Of a stretch of 64,000 bases of DNA, positions 1-13,407 are shown one piece after another. The stretch lies in the NCBI GenBank assembly GCA_025617375.2, contig JAMYGW020000010.1, forward strand, positions 62,001 through 126,000, read 5' to 3'. The notes under the pieces are model-generated. The model made no database searches, had not been told where the DNA came from, and saw only the letters and a list, made by a program, of their open reading frames with translations. A program made the position numbers and the translations under genes. Position 1 is the stretch's first letter. Every line of letters starts with the position of its first letter. The DNA is from Acarospora socialis. Lineage: Eukaryota > Ascomycota > Lecanoromycetes > Acarosporales > Acarosporaceae.

Positions 1-2195
<2,195 letters not shown>

Positions 2196-4039
2196 TCTCT
2201 TCTGCATTCTCTTCTACTTTTGACAGGTATCTCGTGGGTGAACGGCGAGAGCTCTGTGTGTGTGTGGGCTGGACGGTGAGGCCTCTATGCGTTGCGTGGC
2301 TGGGGGTGAGGCATGGTTTGAAGGAGTTGTGGAGTTATATGACATCTTTTCACGGCATCGGAGTGGAGCTGGCTGGTATCTGGGTTCTTTCGCGATATCA
2401 TAGCGAGGAGCTTAGCGGTAGGGCTAGATAGGTAACTGTTAACTGTATGGATACACAATCTCACCGGTATCCGCACGTCTATGTGGTTCTAAGCCTCTGA
2501 TAAGGTAGCCACTTACCGTTTCGCGTGCGTGCCTTGATCGACGACGACTGCTGGACTGAACAGGTCGTCACTGGGAATAAGGGAGTTAGATACGTCTGCT
2601 GGTCATCGCCATACCCGAAGCCGAGGTGGTGAGTCCCGTAAAGAGTCTGATGAGAGGCGTTTTTACAAATTGGTTCGTTGTTTGAGTTCGTATCTGGATT
2701 CAGAGCTTCGAGTGCGTGGTGTGGGGTGGTGTTGGCGGTGCGTTGGGGGGTGTAGGGCGGAATGTGACGTAGGTACGGAGTAAGTGGGTCAAGTAGTCCA
2801 CCGAAGTCGCAGCAACTGGTGTTCTCCAAGAGAGGGAGGGAGGGAGGGAGCAGGAAAGAGCGTTCTTGGGTCTTCTACCCGGCGTTGGAGGAGATTGTTG
2901 TCAAGAGTTCAAAACGGATGCAGCCGGGTGGGGATGGGGGGTAGGGACCTCTGGTAGGTTTTATTTAGGGGTTGGAGATAGGGTTGCGAGAGTCTTTGTA
3001 CCGTACCTCGATGGGGAGAATTATGTATATCTGAAGTAGATGGTAACCTCATCACGAGCTGGTGCTGGGGGACCGAGACACCTGCTGTAGTGATATCGGC
3101 CGGGCACTTGACATGGGGCATTGATCGAAGTCGGGGTGGTGAGAGCGCTGTGAGAGTACTTTACACATTTTATCTGTTTACGTTTTGGTGATGTACATCA
3201 TGTTAAAGGAACATGTGACTTTTATGGAATGAGTTGGGATGGTAAGGACTGTGGGGTTGCTATGTTAGGGTTGAAGTGAGTGCAAGAGCAGGATAGAGAC
3301 GTGACTGTTCGGAATATGACGAGCTTTTCTATAGGTATATTAATGGCGGTGTCTTTCGAAGGCGGGCGATATACCTTCAGAGATGCCCGCATAAAGCCGT
3401 GGTTGATAATACAGGATATGAATACACTACCTAAGGTATGGTCAAGTGGGTGTGGAGAGGCGATGGAATGACTAGGGTAGGTACGAAGTACTTATCCCGC
3501 AACCAAGCGAGCTTGAGTACCGCTAGCAGGAGAGATCACACGCATCCACCATGTCGCAATCGTCTAATGGCACCATCATATTGTACAGTATCAGGGCGGC
3601 AAGGGTCCCGATAGGTTTGCCAGCTTCTCTAGCATCCCTGACTATAACTGCGATGCGATTGGGAAGGAACTGCTACTCATACACGTGCAAGTGGGGCGGG
3701 TTATGGAGGACAGAGCATGGAATACCTCATAACTCCAAGTGCTATCGAGCTGTGCCGCTTACTCAATGCCTTCGCTGCCCCACTCCCACCTGCATTCCAC
3801 TCTCAGTCTTATCGATTGCGTTTGACGGCTTCCACGCGGAGATTGGGACGCCACGGTCCGCTGTCAGAAGTAAACTCAATCCATTCAAGCTTTCGTACGA
3901 TGCGAACGAACTGTTGACATCAAAAGGCCTATGTATGCTGCTTCATACCATATTCCGTATTACGAACGAGTGCTTCCATCCATCGTGTAGAGAGTAATCA
4001 CGCCTTTCTCTACCTTGTGTCGAGATCGAATCACAGGAG
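2196..4039. other. Intergenic, no supported gene
   Basis: No coding region is supported. The stretch holds a short GGGA tandem run (2832-2850), one TACGGAGTA motif (2774-2782) and one TACCTAAGGTA motif (3428-3438). A 148-codon open frame at 3551-3997 has no family signature or splice partner. Confidence 0.6.
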
Positions 4040-5605
4040 ATGGCTACGGCGGCTCCAGCACCACAAGTACCAGGGTTAAGTTCGGCAAAAGAACCCAGCC
4101 CGAGCGCGGAGGACAGGCCGGCGCTTTTGAACCAGCATCAGATCGAAGCCGATGATGAGTCGGTCGAGGTGGATTCTGCGTTTGGATCTGAAATGTTTTC
4201 ATTCCCTCATTAGCACCAGTAGGCTGGGCGAGTTTCGGAGTGTTTGGCTGATGCTTGGCGACATACTTGTATAGTGAGAGTTCGACGACTTCGCTGGCTT
4301 CGAGTGTCAAGCAGTATCAGTACGAAAATGGCAGGTATGTCCGCGCCCCAGACTGTAGCGGGACTCGTACTGGAAAAGGAGCGAGCACTGATGTTATCAT
4401 GTGACAGACAGTATCATGCTTACAAGTCTGGACGTGAGTGGTTCTGATACCCTGTACACGAACTGGTGGAGGATCGTCTGACCGACCCTTTGATGGTGAT
4501 CCAGATTATGCGTTTCCAAACGACGAAGTGGGTATGGCAGGACTCGCTCTGCGATAGAAACTGAAGACTTTTCTCGGCTCTAGGCCGAACTCGATCGCCT
4601 TGATCTTCAACACCATATCTTCACACTCACGCTGAACGGGAGGCTGCATCTTGCACCCATTCAGTCGCCTCAAAGGATCATAGACCTCGGAACCGGCACC
4701 GGCATCTGGGCGATAGATATGGCGGACTTGTATCCTTCCGCCCAGGTGGTTGGAGTCGACCTCTCTCCTTCTCAGCCGAAATGGTCAGAACTAGAGCGGG
4801 TGGATTGGACTCGAGAGCTAACGTCACTACAGGGTACCGCCGAATGTTCAGTTCGAAGTGGACGACATTGAAAGTCCGTGGACCTTCAAGGAGAATTCGT
4901 TCGATTTCACCTATGCCCGATGCATGATCGGAAGTATCTCGGATTGGCTGCTTCTGTTTCGAAGAGCCTTCAAGTAAGAGCTCGCTCCTCCAAATCCTAG
5001 CTGTGTACGAAGTCTGACACTCTTTTTCACCAGACATACCAAGCCCGGTGGCTGGTTCGAACTCTGCGAATACGATCCCCGGTTCGTCTCCGATGACGGC
5101 ACGCTTGCAGCTGATAGCTATGAGACAAAATGGTCGACGCTCATGTGCGAAGCCTCGGAAAAGTACGGTCGTCCTGTGCCACACTATCCCGAGTATAAGC
5201 ACTTGTTCGAGGAAGCCGGGTTCGTGGACGTGCACGAGGAGGTCTTTAAGGTGCCATCCAGTCCATGGCCAAAGGAAGCGCGCTTGAAAGAAATCGGCAA
5301 GGTGAGCGCAGGGTACATAGCAGGCTAAGGCAGTCTAGCTGATTCGGTCCAGTTCCAACACCTGCAATATCTCGAAGGCCTCAAAGGTCTCACCATTGGT
5401 TTGTTCACCCGCTCTCTGCAGTGGCAACCAGAAGAGGTGGAGGTCTTCCTTGCGCATATGAGGGGTGAGCTGAAGGACAGATCGATCCATTCGTACCAAA
5501 ATGTGTAAGTCATCCTTGATTATTCCACATCGAATCTGACGTCGAGCGTGCAGTGTGGTTATATATGGTCGTAAGCCTCAGGAGCCAAGTAAGGCGCAGG
5601 CTTGA
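4040..5605 (+). CDS. LaeA-like SAM-dependent methyltransferase
   Basis: This is a class I SAM methyltransferase of the large fungal LaeA-like/UMTA group. LaeA is a nuclear regulator of secondary metabolism and development, but most relatives have unknown substrates. Nine exons join in phase: 4040-4194, 4275-4334, 4408-4433, 4505-4527, 4584-4783, 4833-4973, 5034-5301, 5353-5504 and 5554-5605. The protein runs from an acidic N-terminus through ESSTTSLASS and ENGRQYHAY, both typical of the group, to SAM motif I (IIDLGTGTGIWAIDMA), the VVGVDLSP loop, motif KPGGWFELCEYD and the C-terminal VVIYGRKPQEP. The first donor (GTTTTC) is weak but gives the only frame matching the family. No biosynthetic genes flank it, so a cluster role is not indicated. 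The family is certain; orthology to LaeA itself is not claimed. Confidence 0.88.
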
Positions 5606-7855
5606 GAGGCGCGACGCAGACGCTTCAGAGCTTGAGTATATACTTTGTACGCACTGCTTGAGTTTAGCATTTATCTTAACCAAAGCTGCGAGTCTGCATG
5701 ACAGCTGTATTGCGTTTCTCTTAAAGCTGCGTGCTCGACTGAGCTGGCGTGCTCGGATACTCTCGGTCCACTGGTTCCTCTGCGCTTTAAATGTAGCATA
5801 AGATGTTGTGAAATTGCTGTAAGGCTCCGGAGGCGGAAAGGATGATCATCATTGTCCTCGGATCGCCAAATTTCCGTACGGCGGGTTTGCTTTACGCTTT
5901 CGCTCTTTTAGCATCTGGGCTCTCAAGTCCCTAGGCAAAATGCAGAGACATTTGTGGTCCCTGGATGGGTTTCGATCATCGCTTCTGATCGTAGCAAGCA
6001 TAACAGCAGCTTCCTTTCACTCTTCTTTATATCTCATAAGATTGCCTCCCTTGTGATCGGACATGGAGTTGCTCCGTTGGTACTCGATCCTTGCGCTTCA
6101 TAGACCTTGACATGGTTTTGATAGGTTTTGCCGAGTCGCCATTCCAGGGCATATTGATCCATTTGATGGAGCACTTAATAATGGTCGATCAGGACAGCGA
6201 ACCGTAGTAGTCCCACTCTTCCCTGAACCTGGTGAAAGCTGTTGACAAACTTAGGCAGAAGGTATGTCTCAGTCCCTTTGCCAAACTCAGCGCTCGGCTG
6301 GCTTGAACTCCTCATACTAACGACGTCCGGATGTCGAAGGCTGGAGAGCTTAGGTTTTCATCTTGGGACATCGACAGTCCATAGTGAGGAGAGAGATGGT
6401 TTAATGCTTGGTATCGAGTGTTTTCTGGGAACAGAGTGGAAGAACTGTCTCGGGAAAGGTCCGAAATACAGCTGTGCAGACTGCTTGTCGTTTGCTGCTC
6501 GACGCCCGACACTGCTCGACCATGATCCCGAACGCATTCGAGCTATGATCAATTGATGGATCCTGGTGCCCAAGAATGAACCACCATCTAACGTCAGCCG
6601 CACTCGCTCCTCCCCTCCTGGGACACATTGATAGTACAAACCATATAATCATATTCGGTCGAGTTCGCTGCGAAGAATATCCCAGGTTTGAATCCTCATT
6701 CGCAGTCGTGGTACAAGTAAATCAACACAGGCGTGTAAACACACACAACACCCCTTTATACAGCGATCATGGCAGAGAAGAGCCTTGCCACAACCTCCAT
6801 TAGCTACCTGACCACATCAGACCGTCTTTCTTGGCCGCCAATCTTTGCAGCAATGCAGAGTCGACATCTCGACGGTGAGGCGGACCCTTGCTGGGCAGGA
6901 GGTCATCTTCACTGTAGCTCATCGACCAATAGCATGGGATCGTACTCCTATCTATGTCCCGTTATATGTATGGGAAAGAATTACTCCTAGGTGCTGCCAA
7001 CAGGGTACACGTCGATGTAACTTCAAAAATCCATCTTCCAGAACGTGAAGCGATAGACAAAGTCTGAGGGATGAGAATTTCAAGCAGGAAGAAAAGAAGT
7101 CAGCGAAACACTCCTGTACAGATACGAATACTATCTATCGCTTTGCTGTAGTGCCTCCATCTATCAGCCGGCATGTATTCTAGAGCCATAGGTCCGTGGC
7201 TTGCTCCTGAGATTGAAATATCCCGGGATCGAAAACTTGGAGATCAACACTTGAAATCTGTCACGAAGTGAACCGGAGCTCTTTTCTCCGAGCTAGGGTT
7301 ATCACTCTGTTAACACGCGCTTCGAGTGATGAACATTTGTGGCACGCTGTAAAGGGTGCCAAAGGAGAGGTTAGACTCTGCTTACTAAGCGCATGTTATG
7401 ACCTCATTGAGTTGCGGAGTTTCTTCCCTTCAGGATACTGATTCAGGATCCTGTGCTCTGCAGCGACAAGGCGCGTGCAAATGCTATGGATCAGCAAGTT
7501 CACACAGTGATGGAGCACTGCCATGGACCAACCGGCCGATACGAGTGCCGCAATCTCTGTGATGCCACTCGCCATGCTCTGGTCTCGAATGGCAATAAGC
7601 GTTAACTGAGGAGTGAGCTTGCTACAGGTGCTAAAGCGGTCCGACATTTGATACAGCCATCAAGCAGAAATCATCTCGCATGCGAAGACGAGGTTGAAGC
7701 CATGGTCTATTGCTTAATCTCTAGGCTACCTCTGTTCCATCACCCATATCGTACAGCCACCATGGGGAAACCTTAGATCGTCGATATCCCGTCGACATCC
7801 CGTCGATTGAACCTGACCCTAACCGCCAGAGATAAAGGAGAGTGTGATATCCCAT
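5606..7855. other. Intergenic, no supported gene
   Basis: This 2.2-kb stretch lies between two convergent genes. Open frames are short, overlap on both strands and lack family motifs. An 83-codon frame at 7396-7647 (minus) has a hydrophobic helical look, but I cannot connect it to anything. Confidence 0.55.
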
Positions 7856-8281
7856 TTATTCGTCGCTTGAGCCACCGCTGGCCTTTCCGCCCTTTCGTCC
7901 GGCTTCCCTGGCTGCCTCGCTGCCCTTCTCGAAGCTGCCGCTCGAGGCCTTGCCGCCTTTGGAGGCGATCTCTTGCTGTTGGTGGGATGGATGTCAGTTT
8001 GTTTTCACCAATGCGTAACAACCGAGCATAAGTAGGGTTGGCCGAAGAAAGAACTTCCCAGTGAGACGATAAGATGCTATGGGAGGAGGCTTGATGGATA
8101 TATGGTGACCATGGAGAGAGTCATGGAGAGAGTAGAAATCGAAGGGAATACGTACAACTTGCTCCTTCGGCATGCTAGCGAAGCCACCGGTGTGGGACGA
8201 CTCCCCACCCTTTTTGGCGATCTCCTGAACCTCTTCCTTGGGACGGTTGGCGAAGTTGCCTGGGTTGGTGTTGTCCGTCAT
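7856..8281 (-). CDS. con-10: Con-10-like conidiation/stress protein (KGG repeats)
   Basis: This is a small, very hydrophilic protein of about 81 residues related to Neurospora conidiation-specific protein 10, a family induced during conidiation, light or stress and of unknown biochemical activity. Exon 1 is 8156-8281 and exon 2 is 7856-7975, separated by a 180-bp intron (GTACGT donor, CAACAG acceptor). The protein contains NPGNFANRPKEEVQEIAKKG followed by GGFASMPKEQV and then two further Lys-Gly-Gly motifs (IASKGGKAS and AGRKGGKAS), the stress-induced KGG repeat pattern. Its length matches the family (about 80-90 residues). The start is the only Met that gives the family N-terminus. It is convergent with the LaeA-like gene. 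Confidence 0.9.
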
Positions 8282-9096
8282 GATGATAGAGTAGATTGAT
8301 GGATTGATTGAGGGATGAGGTTGTAGTTGGTATGCTTTGCTATTGGTAAGATTGCTAGATGGGAGATGGTCGATAAGGTAACGATGGATGAGCGTGTTGG
8401 TGTGGTTTATATGCGTAGTTTAGCAGCTAGGGTAAGTAGACAACAGGGCTGAGATTACCCCTCATTGATGTCAACGAAGGAATGAAACAAGCCCGGTGAT
8501 GTGATGTTGACGACAGTCTCCGTTTCTCGGAGGTCATGACGTTATATCTTCACTGCGCGGGATGCTTTACGCCGTGGGAATGCCGTCCCACTCCATTGGA
8601 GGACTGCTCTAAAGTTACCCGTACCTCGTACCATTGTAGAGTATACCTACAGGTAGGGTATGTGTAAGATTGAGACACCTCAGGTAGAATACAGTACATC
8701 TGTGCTTACAGTTAGAGTTACGATCTGTGGTCGGCCTGGATCAAAGCATCAGTAGTGGATCTATGGTGACGGAGATCTAACCGTGCCCCACGGAAACCTT
8801 ATCAGAGCAGCGAGCGATAAGACCTCGAAGTGATGTCACGGGAAGCTTGAAAACAAACAAGCTGGGGGTATCTGTATCTCTCTACATGAATGACCACTGC
8901 CTAAGGTATGGTAGCAACGAGCACCCCATGCAGATAGTCCTTGGTGATAAAATTTAAGATAGCATTAACTTTTACTCGCAACTATCCAGTCCAATCTGCC
9001 AAGTCCGTCATAACCTCCGTCATCATCATCCTACTCGTTATTCGTACCGCAGAGTCAATTCCCAGTAATGCCGCTAATCCGTCACGCTGCCTTCTA
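8282..9096. other. Intergenic (Con-10 promoter side, Argonaute 3' side)
   Basis: No gene is seen. The stretch contains the upstream region of the Con-10-like gene and, at 8901-8909, one copy of the recurring CTAAGGTAT motif. Confidence 0.55.
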
Positions 9097-12000
9097 TCAA
9101 ATGTAAAACATGCTCTCCTCCAGTGCCGGATGAACGCCCCTGGTCCATTCCGCTCGGTTGATGTCGAACGCCTGGCCTGCACCGCCGTCACCGCTCATGA
9201 TGCTGTGCAAATATTGTCTGCCGCGCTCGCAGAGAAGGTCCGCGTAATAGGCCGGCGGGCAAATCGACACGGACTTGGTCGCACGGCCGAAGAGGTAGCA
9301 AAGATTATGGGTCTACCGCGACGTAGGATCAGTAAAGGCCTTCAGGGCTCATTGATTGAAATACTTACAAGCTGCTCCAACCCATCCACGCCCAAACCAA
9401 TCTCGTCGCGAACGACAACATAGTGTGCCGGTCGGACGGTTCCTTGCAAGCCCGTGTGAGCCTGGAGGAAGAACTCCCAGTGCTTTGTGATGCCTCGGTC
9501 AACGACAGTCCCATTCTTTGTGTTCCCACCCTGGTCCGCATCCTCCTCCTTGATCGGATAGAATCTCGTATGGTGTCTCTTCCCAACGATGATGATGGCT
9601 ATCTTCGGTTTCGGGCCCTTGGCCGGGTACACCCTCTCGAAGGCTTTGTAGAAGGACGGTAGCTCATCGCGAAGTACACTGTCATACTGGCCTTCCGACA
9701 CTCCATCACGATAGACCAAGACCTGTTCTGGCAGGGCCTGGCTGTTCTTCTTCCGCCATGTTTGAAGACGTTCGACCACCATATCTGTCAGCTCCGAGAC
9801 CATTTCCTTTCGTCCTTCTTGAACACGGATACTTGCAGGCCATTGGCCGAGCTTGTTGTCAACACTGGCCACCACACCTACGATGCTGGGAGCACCTTTG
9901 ACGCTATCCGGGGAAGGGTGGGTAACGTCGATGCCCACAACCATGGTCTTACCTTTCTGGAGGATCCCAAGTTTATCGTCAGGAAGGATTTGGTTGACAC
10001 CTCCTTTCTTCAGGTTAAACTTGAGAGCGACGTTCGCCATGTATTGGTCTTGACGGGTTTCTCTCGCAAGCTTCTGGTCCACCACGCAGACCGTATGGAT
10101 GCCATATCGCGTGTCAGCAGAGTACTTGACACTTGCGTATATGAAAGGCCTTTCAGACGGTAAGATGACTAAGAGCATCGATACACCCTTCTTCTGAATC
10201 TCCCCCAGCTTCGCGTCAATTGCCTCTCTCGTCTTTCTATCGCTTTCAAACCGGTTCGGGATTTTGTCATCCAAAACTGCAGTGAATCCGGTTGGGGGTG
10301 AGGGGTTGTCTGCTTGCAACCCCACAGCACCCAAGGCGCCTTTGAAGGTCTTGACAAGGTTGGGTATGGCACCCTGGAAGCGATCCCCAGAGGAAAATCT
10401 CAACCGTAGGAATGACCAATTCCGAATAGCGGCGGGGGCAACGAAAGTCTTGCTGATCATATTCCAAGATCCACCTCTCGTAGGGGCAGTACCGTTCTTA
10501 TACTTGACAGTAGGCGCGGCTAGGATTCGACCATCGACAGTGAGCATCTTTGCCTCAACTCTGAGTCCAAAAGCAGCCTTCTCACAAGGTCAGCTGCATC
10601 GATCACGGATCAGATCTTCCAGAACTCACAAGCGGATTTTGATTGCCTTGAACCATACCCACAAGTGCGGCTCCCTCACCCACGATCAATCGGGCGTTTT
10701 CTGCGGGCTTACGGCAGGCGACTCGTAGCATTTCTTGTGACTGATTGCCAATCAACTGTCTTCCTGCCACTTGGCCTGGGAGGATGGTGCAGAGCTCGGG
10801 AGGTATGACCACGGGTTTCTCCTTAGTGCCAACGTTTACCAGAGGCGCTTGAGGAACATCGAGCTTGATTTTATGTTCTTTCATATAATCAGACTTCGGC
10901 TGGCGGAGATATGTGGCAGTGGAGTCTGAGGGCAGCGGAAGCTGAGGGAAGCGGAGACTAAGGGCATAGACTTACTCCGCAGGAAGAAATTCTCGACAGA
11001 GACCATTCCACCAAGCTCTTCGCATTGAAACTTGAACTGTTGCGCATTTGCGCCATTGGGAGCGAGACCAAAAATAGTTTTTACCCTTGGCGATGGTTTC
11101 CCCTTCTTCTTGAGGTAGTTGATCTCGACGCGGAGCTTGTTGAGAAATTTTCCAAGAGCATCTTCTGTCCTGTCCAGATCCCTGAACTCCCTCATGCAGT
11201 CCAGAAGTGAGCCAGGTTTGTAGAAGGCGCCAGTGCAGACGTTCAGATTGACCATCATCCGGAGAGTTGCGGTGCGAACGCTGGCATAATAGCCTTTGAG
11301 TGCAATGAGACCACCTCCAAGATTGGATAAAACAGCCTGAGGTCCTACTGGGAACCACTTGTTCTGCCCCACGGCAACAACGTTAGGGGTAATAGATGGT
11401 TTGCGAGCCATGACAATGTTCAACGCCTGGACTGCTTCATCGTGGCCTTCGTAATGAGCATCAGCAGACGTAGAATTAAGGTATTCCAAGAGCTCAGAGA
11501 GGGTGATCGTCCGCGACTTTTGGATTTTGATGCTGTAGGTCTTCGCGTTAGGGAGAACCTCTCCATCACTCTCTCGGTAGGTGATCCTGATTACTTTGCG
11601 ACCCTCAGCTCCCAAATCGATCTCCTTGGCAGATACAAGATTAGAGCGGTAGTCTGTTGCAACGCTCTCCCTAACAGATGCAAAGGTGGCGTCCTCAAGC
11701 AGAAGCGCGAAGATCCGGTGTTGCTTGCGTTTGATCGGCTCTTCGGGCTGGATCTCTATGCTATAGCGATATAGGGCCTGAGTCGGTTTGGGGAGGAGAT
11801 GGAACCAGTTGACGCGTAAGACAATCTTAGCTCCCATGGTCCCATAGCCTGGTCTTTTTGGCAGCGACACCGATGACAATGATAGCTTCTGCAATGAAAG
11901 TCCTTTGTTGGACTCGACGAGGGCGTTCTCGGCTTTCGTTACCTCGGGTGAGGGAGGAGCGGTCCCCTCTTGCGGCCTGCAGGCAACTTGTCAGTGATGA

Positions 12001-12184
12001 TGGTGGGGATGCAAGAAGTCGACACCCACTTGAAAATGTCAACTGGACCACCACGGCCACGACCACGGAAACCACCTCTATCTCCACCTCCCCCTCTTCC
12101 ACCCCCACCTCCACCTCGACCCCTACCTCCTCCGTCGTCTGCCCCTCCACGGCCTCGGCCACGACCGGAGCCCCGTCCAGACAT
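9097..12184 (-). CDS. qde-2: Argonaute (QDE-2-like), PAZ-PIWI
   Basis: This is the small-RNA-guided effector of RNA silencing. Five exons join in phase (12030-12184, 10976-11976, 10630-10925, 9369-10580, 9097-9312) to give about 959 residues, normal for fungal Argonautes. The N-terminus is an RGG/Gly-rich tail ending in GGPVDIF, followed by the N domain (KRPGYGTMGAKIVLRVNWF), linker, PAZ region and a PIWI domain with GIDVTHPSP, VYRDGVSEGQYD, VGKRHHTRFYP and SICPPAYYADLLCERGR. The apparent catalytic set is D702, E743, D776 and D913 (my numbering), so the fourth position is Asp rather than the His of human AGO2; Asp at this position is accepted in the family. All four introns are 49-56 bp. The end MFYI is a typical Argonaute C-terminus. 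The gene therefore looks intact and slicer-competent. Confidence 0.95.
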
Positions 12185-13407
12185 GGTCAGTGTGAACGAA
12201 AAATGGATCCTCCTTCGTCACGCGAACCGCACCTCACCGTAAAACGTCGTAGATTAGACAGCAACTTCTGAGATGAGAATTGAACTAGGTAACTCTTCAG
12301 GAATCTAAAAACCGTAAGTACGAGCGTGCACTCAGTGCGTAGGGAGCAATCGTCAAGAGTGTGCAGAAGCCGGAAGAAGTGAGAGATAGGTAAGGACGAG
12401 GCTGAGGCGGGGTAAAGAGTCACGCAGGTTCCAGCACCTTGTACACCGCACATTCACATTCACCTGTGAGGTGACGCAAAGGCAAGGTTGTTGCTGTCAG
12501 GTCAACTCCATTCGCTGCAGGTAGATCAATCTCATAAATGGGTGGATGCCAGCTCAGAGATCGACTGTGTGTGAGTTGTGGGTTGGAGCTGTGCATATAG
12601 CAAAGTGTAGCTTTGTTTGCCCCTTCGAGACCACGTCGTTGGAACCCTGTTCCACTGAATTGTAATATACGACACTGGGTCGAGTTCGAGCTTGTCTGTC
12701 ATTACGGTGTGTGTTAGGAGTGTGATCTGAACGTGAAAAGCGACAAACAAACTTCACTACCGCGCTCTTGCGGTCGCTGTTCTAGAAATTTTTCGAAGGG
12801 TATGAACAGCTCATCCGGTCCGATGAAGCTTCTGGTACGATCTCAATGCGGAGATTGCAGTTGTCAACTCATCGAAGGCAGTCGTAAATGCTACTCTGTA
12901 AGCTGTGCTACGTATTTGTTATGTCCACCACGGATACAGATCATCTCCCCTGAACACAAAGCCACAGCCCAGTCATATCTCAGTTGCTTAGCATAGGGAA
13001 GGGTTCCAACCTATTTCCTTACAAGTCATGCGAGTTACTTTCGAGGCTGAATCGGGGGTTAGATGAGAAGTGGTCTATGATTCTATCTGGTTATTGGGAG
13101 AAATGTAGGTGCAATCTTCGCTCCCAGAGGTTCTCCCGTTATCTAAGCCATCCCGGTTGGAGGGTGATGATTAAAGGTTGGGTAAAGTGTTGGGGATCCC
13201 CTCATCGTATCATTATCGCTGAAGAACAAAGAGAGGGAATGGTGTCCAGGGGACCGCCAGTAACTTTAAGGAAAGGCATCATGGACCGATGGTAGAAATC
13301 AGCAGCTAATCAAGGATAGTGGTAGGGGGATCACCAGTGTAACACCGCCTAAGTACAATCTGAGGCCAAAAAGACAGAAATGAGGCTTGACAAACGCCTG
13401 TAGGACG
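12185..13407. other. Intergenic, Argonaute upstream region
   Basis: This 1.2-kb stretch separates two minus-strand genes. It includes the 5' leader and promoter side of the Argonaute gene. No coding signal or repeat is evident. Confidence 0.55.

Noticed and set aside
3551-3997. 148-codon plus-strand frame upstream of the LaeA-like gene
   Set aside because: Mixed composition, no motif, no splice continuity with the methyltransferase, whose first exon starts at 4040.
6675-6700. Sequence resembling a tRNA T-loop (GGTTTGAATCC)
   Set aside because: No acceptor, D or anticodon stems can be formed around it.
7396-7647. 83-codon minus-strand frame with hydrophobic helices
   Set aside because: Too short, isolated and without motif; kept only as a possible fragment.
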